From NCBI GenBank assembly GCA_947175305.1, contig CAMWMO010000020.1, positions 1-9,536 on the forward strand: a DNA stretch of 9,536 bases. Direction: 5' to 3'. The notes beneath the pieces are model-generated. The model saw only the letters and a program-made list of their open reading frames with translations. It had not been told where the DNA came from and did no database searches. This document shows, one piece after another, positions 7,801 through 9,536 of this stretch; positions within the stretch are counted from its first letter, which is position 1; the number at the start of each line of letters is the position of its first letter. Made by a program: the position numbers and the translations under genes. The stretch comes from an uncultured Lachnospiraceae bacterium. GTDB lineage: Bacteria > Bacillota > Clostridia > Lachnospirales > Lachnospiraceae.

Positions 7801-9536
7801 TAACTTTGAAATTGTGAATGGTCCGGAAGAATGGGCAAGAGGAATTGTTAAAATCCAGAAAAAGAATGACAATTTAAAGTATACGACAGGGAATAGTCCT
7901 AAGGCCGTGGTGTCGGGATATCTTAAGATTTATTATGAAGGTTATCGTGATGATGTAGCCAAAATGGTCAAAGTGACTATGCCTACGGTGACAACAGTGC
8001 CTGCATATGTGCTGGATCGGACTTCTGTGACCTACAGAGATACGGCGAGCTCTCAGACAGAGTCCTTAATGCTGTTGGATAAGAAGACCAAGCAGCAGAT
8101 AGTGCTTAATAGTAATGTTAACTTGCGGATTGAATCAGATGAGACGATTGCAGATACCCACAGTAGTAAGATTGTAAATGACGAGATTATTTTCGATGTT
8201 CCTTATCCTGCGAAAGGTAAAATCAAGATATTTCTGACGAATCCTGCGGAATGGGATAAGGATAAGAACGGCGATGACAGAACACTTTCGTATACTTTTA
8301 CTGTAAAGACGACGAGCGCGGAGCCGACCATTAAGACAAATCAGACTGTTACGCTGAATCTGAATTATCCTGAGGTGGCTGGAGCCTTTACGTTAGTATC
8401 CAATCAAAAGGATACGGAATTGCAGGAGACGCAGGAATTTACGGCCAACAGTACGGCAAGGACTGAGGAGGAGTATCGCAAGTTTAAGGTAACCTATCAG
8501 GGTGGCAGAGGCAGCGTAGAGATCATATCGGACGAAAAGGTTAAGGCTGGTACTTATAAGTGGACCTGTTATCCTGACGAGAAAGTTTTTGGACCGCTCA
8601 GGAAAGCCACCACATTGACCGTCAAGGTAGTGGATTCCAAGCCGGTGTTTAAATTAGGGAAAGGATCTCTTGTACTGAATCTTGCGGCGGCGACAACGGA
8701 AGCAGATGGAACAAGGACCTATGGGGAAACCGCAGAAATACCGTTAAAGATCACCGGGAAACCGGAAGGCTATACACTGGGTACCAATGTAAATACAGAG
8801 AATGGCAGCACGATCGAGTGCACCACGAAGAACGAAAACGGGGCAGAGGCGAAGTTTGACTGGAAACTCCAGGATGCCACAGTCGATAAAGACGGGAAGT
8901 TGACGGATGGTAAATTGTCGGTTTCTCTTAAGACAACATTGGCTCCGAAGACTTATTCATTCAAACTGACTGCAAAATATGAGAACAGGGCGAACGGTAA
9001 TGTAGTTGAATCAAAACCGATGACTTTTAAGGTTAAAGTGGACAACAATAATGCTATTTCGGTAACATTCTCCGCTAAGGGTAAGCTGAATCTGGTAGAC
9101 AGAGAAGGTGAATACACGGCAAAGAACTCGATTGCTTATACGCCGACGCTCAAAAATGTCAGAGGAGCGATCACTGACGCTTGGATTTATGATGCAGATA
9201 CCGGTAGGGAGAGCGAATATTTTGATATCTATCTGAATCCGGTAGATGGGAAACTCTATGTAACGCCTAAGAAGACTCAGGTCAATATCGGTCCCGGTGA
9301 CAACACTGGAAACGAAACCGGTGGCGGAGATGAAACTGGTGATGGAGACGGGACCGGCGATGGAACCGAAAACGGTGGTGGAGACGAGACCGGTGGTGGA
9401 AGCGTGAGCGGAAATGATACGGATGATGGAAGCGTGAGCGGAAATGGTACCGGGAATGGAAGGGTGAGCGGAAATGATACGTATGATGGAAGCGTGACAG
9501 CAAAAGCTACGAATAATGCATGCGAGACGGCAAAAG
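4745..9536 (+). CDS. Giant secreted BspA-like LRR / Ig-like modular surface protein, 3' end outside window
   Basis: GGTGGAGG (4733-4740) precedes the ATG by 4 nt, and the frame is open for 1597 codons to the window edge. Order of parts: signal peptide (1-26), acidic linker (27 to about 140), BspA/LRR_5 leucine-rich repeats (216-466), an InlB-B/MucBP-like segment (501-619) ending ITMPYGGTVITAEF, two Big_2-like domains (620-724 and 725-842), six divergent Ig-like modules (843 to about 1515), a Gly/Asp/Thr linker and 10-residue tandem repeats. The protein is exported and should be extracellular, with the repeats forming a long stalk and the LRR head displayed for binding to host, diet or bacterial partners. 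No catalytic motif is visible. The anchor cannot be seen because the C-terminus is missing. BspA-type LRR proteins of gut and oral bacteria are often adhesins; that role is inferred here. It has its own promoter, so it need not be co-expressed with the VTC operon. Confidence 0.92.
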   Translation, partial: MKKRRVLALLLALSLAMSTNGMTVFAAEAGELTASVVSPVEESTEDVQDEAELTDTAGDDADDEQDIESEDTEENEESDGDSAEDQTGKGDDGTNDGEDSDEQNPDVEDAADETGETVSENELPDEEEPAEESEELPQVIKHEVRMMTFTDDTGLKVTYDANAARNYKYIVENGVLTKVQEAKTVGENGEPAWEDVTFTGNVELIQPEEGEKYTSVAAGIFSGNKNITYVKLPDGVTGIEDNTFKDCTGLKGVYLPATVTSIGASAFESCTSMTQIAVPKAVTAIGNSAFKNDAKLYMVYMKDVDYSALTSIGDSAFEGCTALAEFCSDTEFYLPASLKSIGEKAFYQCWSIEKVDLNTAELETVGTSAFENCTGVKGAVMCKTLAEIPANAFKDCTGLEFIRFSGRVYVTVGEYAFYGCYSLKQVELPATVRKVSRYAFAGCTNLSSVVVENPGIELEADPFPAGKTNGNLVFVGKKFTDKTDQNSTTAIYAYYLGLNPVKVSFVDPSEDNSEQYYTYKVADSNGGNLTGGQIWVCEEGKNRVEDDINKLHNNKGVPSDGKRLYVYYKPKDGYELVKGSLKSNGETVQQDDEKRYYITMPYGGTVITAEFREKDVTDKIIGVGESDVTIEFSNGEPIQPDGIELKIGQTTRMFLLDKNGKTITASQIKEISSDKTSVAKVSASGVITAVGAGTAYISVRLVGADSVGGESFLVRRMVRVVEGKIASISLSASNYSSNIQITGDKDGIQTAAVGKNYARDGLTLTLKANAYTAEREGIAKELTWKSSDTKVATLEKASTTSEDSSNVVKIVPGTEGEATITVTAKIDSKTTVTQKFVVSVRDYNLKLSSSTVTINPNLVEHGELEILSAYGASLPSDGNPPKLIEKVGNDWVGNSSFLLQAKPLTDGDIKSGRRSYSITLRDETLKDGKYKVYVCFDDTARDSSLPLTITVKRSVPAPTVKFNTTKAKFNLFYKNGGTDKDGNPITVITELTKLGTAKVKKVELCALTEDKADDKFFRDNFEIVNGPEEWARGIVKIQKKNDNLKYTTGNSPKAVVSGYLKIYYEGYRDDVAKMVKVTMPTVTTVPAYVLDRTSVTYRDTASSQTESLMLLDKKTKQQIVLNSNVNLRIESDETIADTHSSKIVNDEIIFDVPYPAKGKIKIFLTNPAEWDKDKNGDDRTLSYTFTVKTTSAEPTIKTNQTVTLNLNYPEVAGAFTLVSNQKDTELQETQEFTANSTARTEEEYRKFKVTYQGGRGSVEIISDEKVKAGTYKWTCYPDEKVFGPLRKATTLTVKVVDSKPVFKLGKGSLVLNLAAATTEADGTRTYGETAEIPLKITGKPEGYTLGTNVNTENGSTIECTTKNENGAEAKFDWKLQDATVDKDGKLTDGKLSVSLKTTLAPKTYSFKLTAKYENRANGNVVESKPMTFKVKVDNNNAISVTFSAKGKLNLVDREGEYTAKNSIAYTPTLKNVRGAITDAWIYDADTGRESEYFDIYLNPVDGKLYVTPKKTQVNIGPGDNTGNETGGGDETGDGDGTGDGTENGGGDETGGGSVSGNDTDDGSVSGNGTGNGRVSGNDTYDGSVTAKATNNACETAK
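4823..5160 (+). other. Strongly acidic low-complexity linker
   Basis: Residues 27 to about 138 are dominated by Asp and Glu with Ser, Thr, Gly and few hydrophobics, for example DDADDEQDIESED and DEEEPAEESEE. It follows the signal peptide directly and is expected to be disordered. High negative charge at the mature N-terminus could bind Ca2+ or other cations or keep the head away from the anionic wall; this is inference. The coding DNA is correspondingly GA-rich. Confidence 0.85.
5390..6142 (+). repeat. BspA-type (LRR_5) leucine-rich repeats
   Basis: Residues 216-466 contain about nine or ten repeats of roughly 22-25 residues fitting LPxxVTSIGxxAFxxCTxLxxV. Clear units include VTGIEDNTFKDCTGL, VTSIGASAFESCTSM, LTSIGDSAFEGCTAL, LKSIGEKAFYQCWSI, LETVGTSAFENCTGV and VRKVSRYAFAGCTNL. 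The Cys in each CTxL is part of the consensus, not a disulfide signal. This is the likely ligand-binding head. Confidence 0.92.
6245..6601 (+). other. InlB-B/MucBP-like segment
   Basis: Residues 501-619, VKVSFVDPSEDN to FREKD, have the pattern 'DGYELVKGSLKSNG ... YYITMPYGGTVITAEF', resembling bacterial InlB B-repeat-like (divergent) domains that often sit next to BspA repeats. Family call from pattern only. Confidence 0.5.
6602..7270 (+). other. Two Big_2-like bacterial Ig domains
   Basis: The first (620-724) carries the Big_2 hallmark SDKTSVAKVSASGVITAVGAGTA followed by a YISVRL strand. The second (725-842) has LTWKSSDTKVATLE and GEATITVTAKID, the same strand pattern with an insertion. These form stalk domains in secreted adhesins. 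Confidence 0.8.
7271..9289 (+). repeat. Six divergent tandem Ig-like modules
   Basis: Module starts recur at about 7271, 7607, 7997, 8315, 8633 and 9041 (residues 843, 955, 1085, 1191, 1297, 1433), lengths about 106-136 residues, the last shorter. Starts look alike: APTVKFNTTKAKFNLF, AEPTIKTNQTVTLNLN, SKPVFKLGKGSLVLNL, AISVTFSAKGKLNLVD. Most end in a strand like LTITVKR, YTFTVKT, LTVKVVD or FKVKVD, often after a 'KxGxYK' turn. They are beta-rich by pattern and match no family I can name, so I describe them as Ig-like stalk repeats. Confidence 0.6.
9290..9390 (+). other. Gly/Asp/Thr-rich linker
   Basis: From GPGDNTGNETGGG onward the protein is low-complexity Gly, Asp, Glu, Asn and Thr with GGGDET twice, a flexible spacer between the last folded module and the tandem repeats. 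The minus-strand His/Arg-rich frame here is only its shadow. Confidence 0.85.
9391..9536 (+). repeat. 30-bp tandem repeat array encoding GSVSGNDT units
   Basis: Units begin at 9391, 9421, 9451, 9481 and 9511 (last cut by the window). They encode GGGSVSGNDT, DDGSVSGNGT, GNGRVSGNDT, YDGSVTAKAT and NNACETAK. The first three share a near-identical GTGAGCGGAAATG core; the last two diverge step by step and gain Lys and Ala in place of Gly and Asp. The period is a multiple of three, so changes in copy number keep the frame. SVSGND tails are common in Lachnospiraceae surface proteins. Confidence 0.88.

Noticed and set aside
9282..9503. His/Arg/Phe-rich minus-strand frame
   Set aside because: It is the reverse complement of the Gly/Asp/Thr linker and the 30-bp repeats, so its apparent repetitive protein is an artefact.
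9391..9536. Possible CRISPR array or diversity-generating variable region
   Set aside because: The units are contiguous, in frame and without unique spacers. Differences between them are not adenine-specific, and no reverse transcriptase or template repeat is in the window.

Overview
The window looks like the chromosome of a low-to-mid GC Gram-positive anaerobe, most likely a Lachnospiraceae/Clostridia gut bacterium. The clues are strong GGAGG-type ribosome binding sites, consensus sigma-A promoters, an AlbA_2/HATPase_c_4 protein of a type common in that family, a VTC/DUF4956 gene pair, and a giant secreted BspA-type leucine-rich-repeat protein with Ig-like modules and a 'GSVSGNDT' tail. The organism assignment is inference from protein character, not from a marker gene. 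All five genes lie on the + strand.

Layout. (1) 1-1097: the 3' part of a gene for an AlbA_2-type ATP-binding, winged-helix protein (RecG-C-like), whose start lies before the window. (2) 1098-1203: a short gap with a hairpin at the gene end and a perfect consensus promoter (TTGACA-17 bp-TATAAT). (3) 1204-4563: a compact operon of three genes, namely a VTC-domain polyphosphate polymerase, a DUF4956 membrane protein and a 645-residue polytopic membrane protein of no family I can name with certainty. (4) 4564-4744: an intergenic region with AT-rich TTTCTTAAAA-type repeats, an extended -10 promoter and a long stem-loop in the 5' leader. (5) 4745 to the window end: one open gene of at least 1597 codons for a secreted modular surface protein. 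Its order is signal peptide, very acidic linker, BspA leucine-rich repeats, an InlB-B/MucBP-like segment, two Big_2-like Ig domains, about six divergent Ig-like modules, a Gly/Asp/Thr-rich linker and 10-residue tandem repeats. It has no stop before the window ends.

How they may work together. The VTC protein should polymerise phosphate from ATP at the cytoplasmic face. DUF4956 is its usual genomic partner and supplies a membrane anchor or channel candidate. The third gene adds a large membrane protein in place of the CotH-family protein that often accompanies this pair. The surface protein has its own promoter and may be an independent adhesin-like gene. No mobile element, CRISPR array, tRNA or rRNA was seen.
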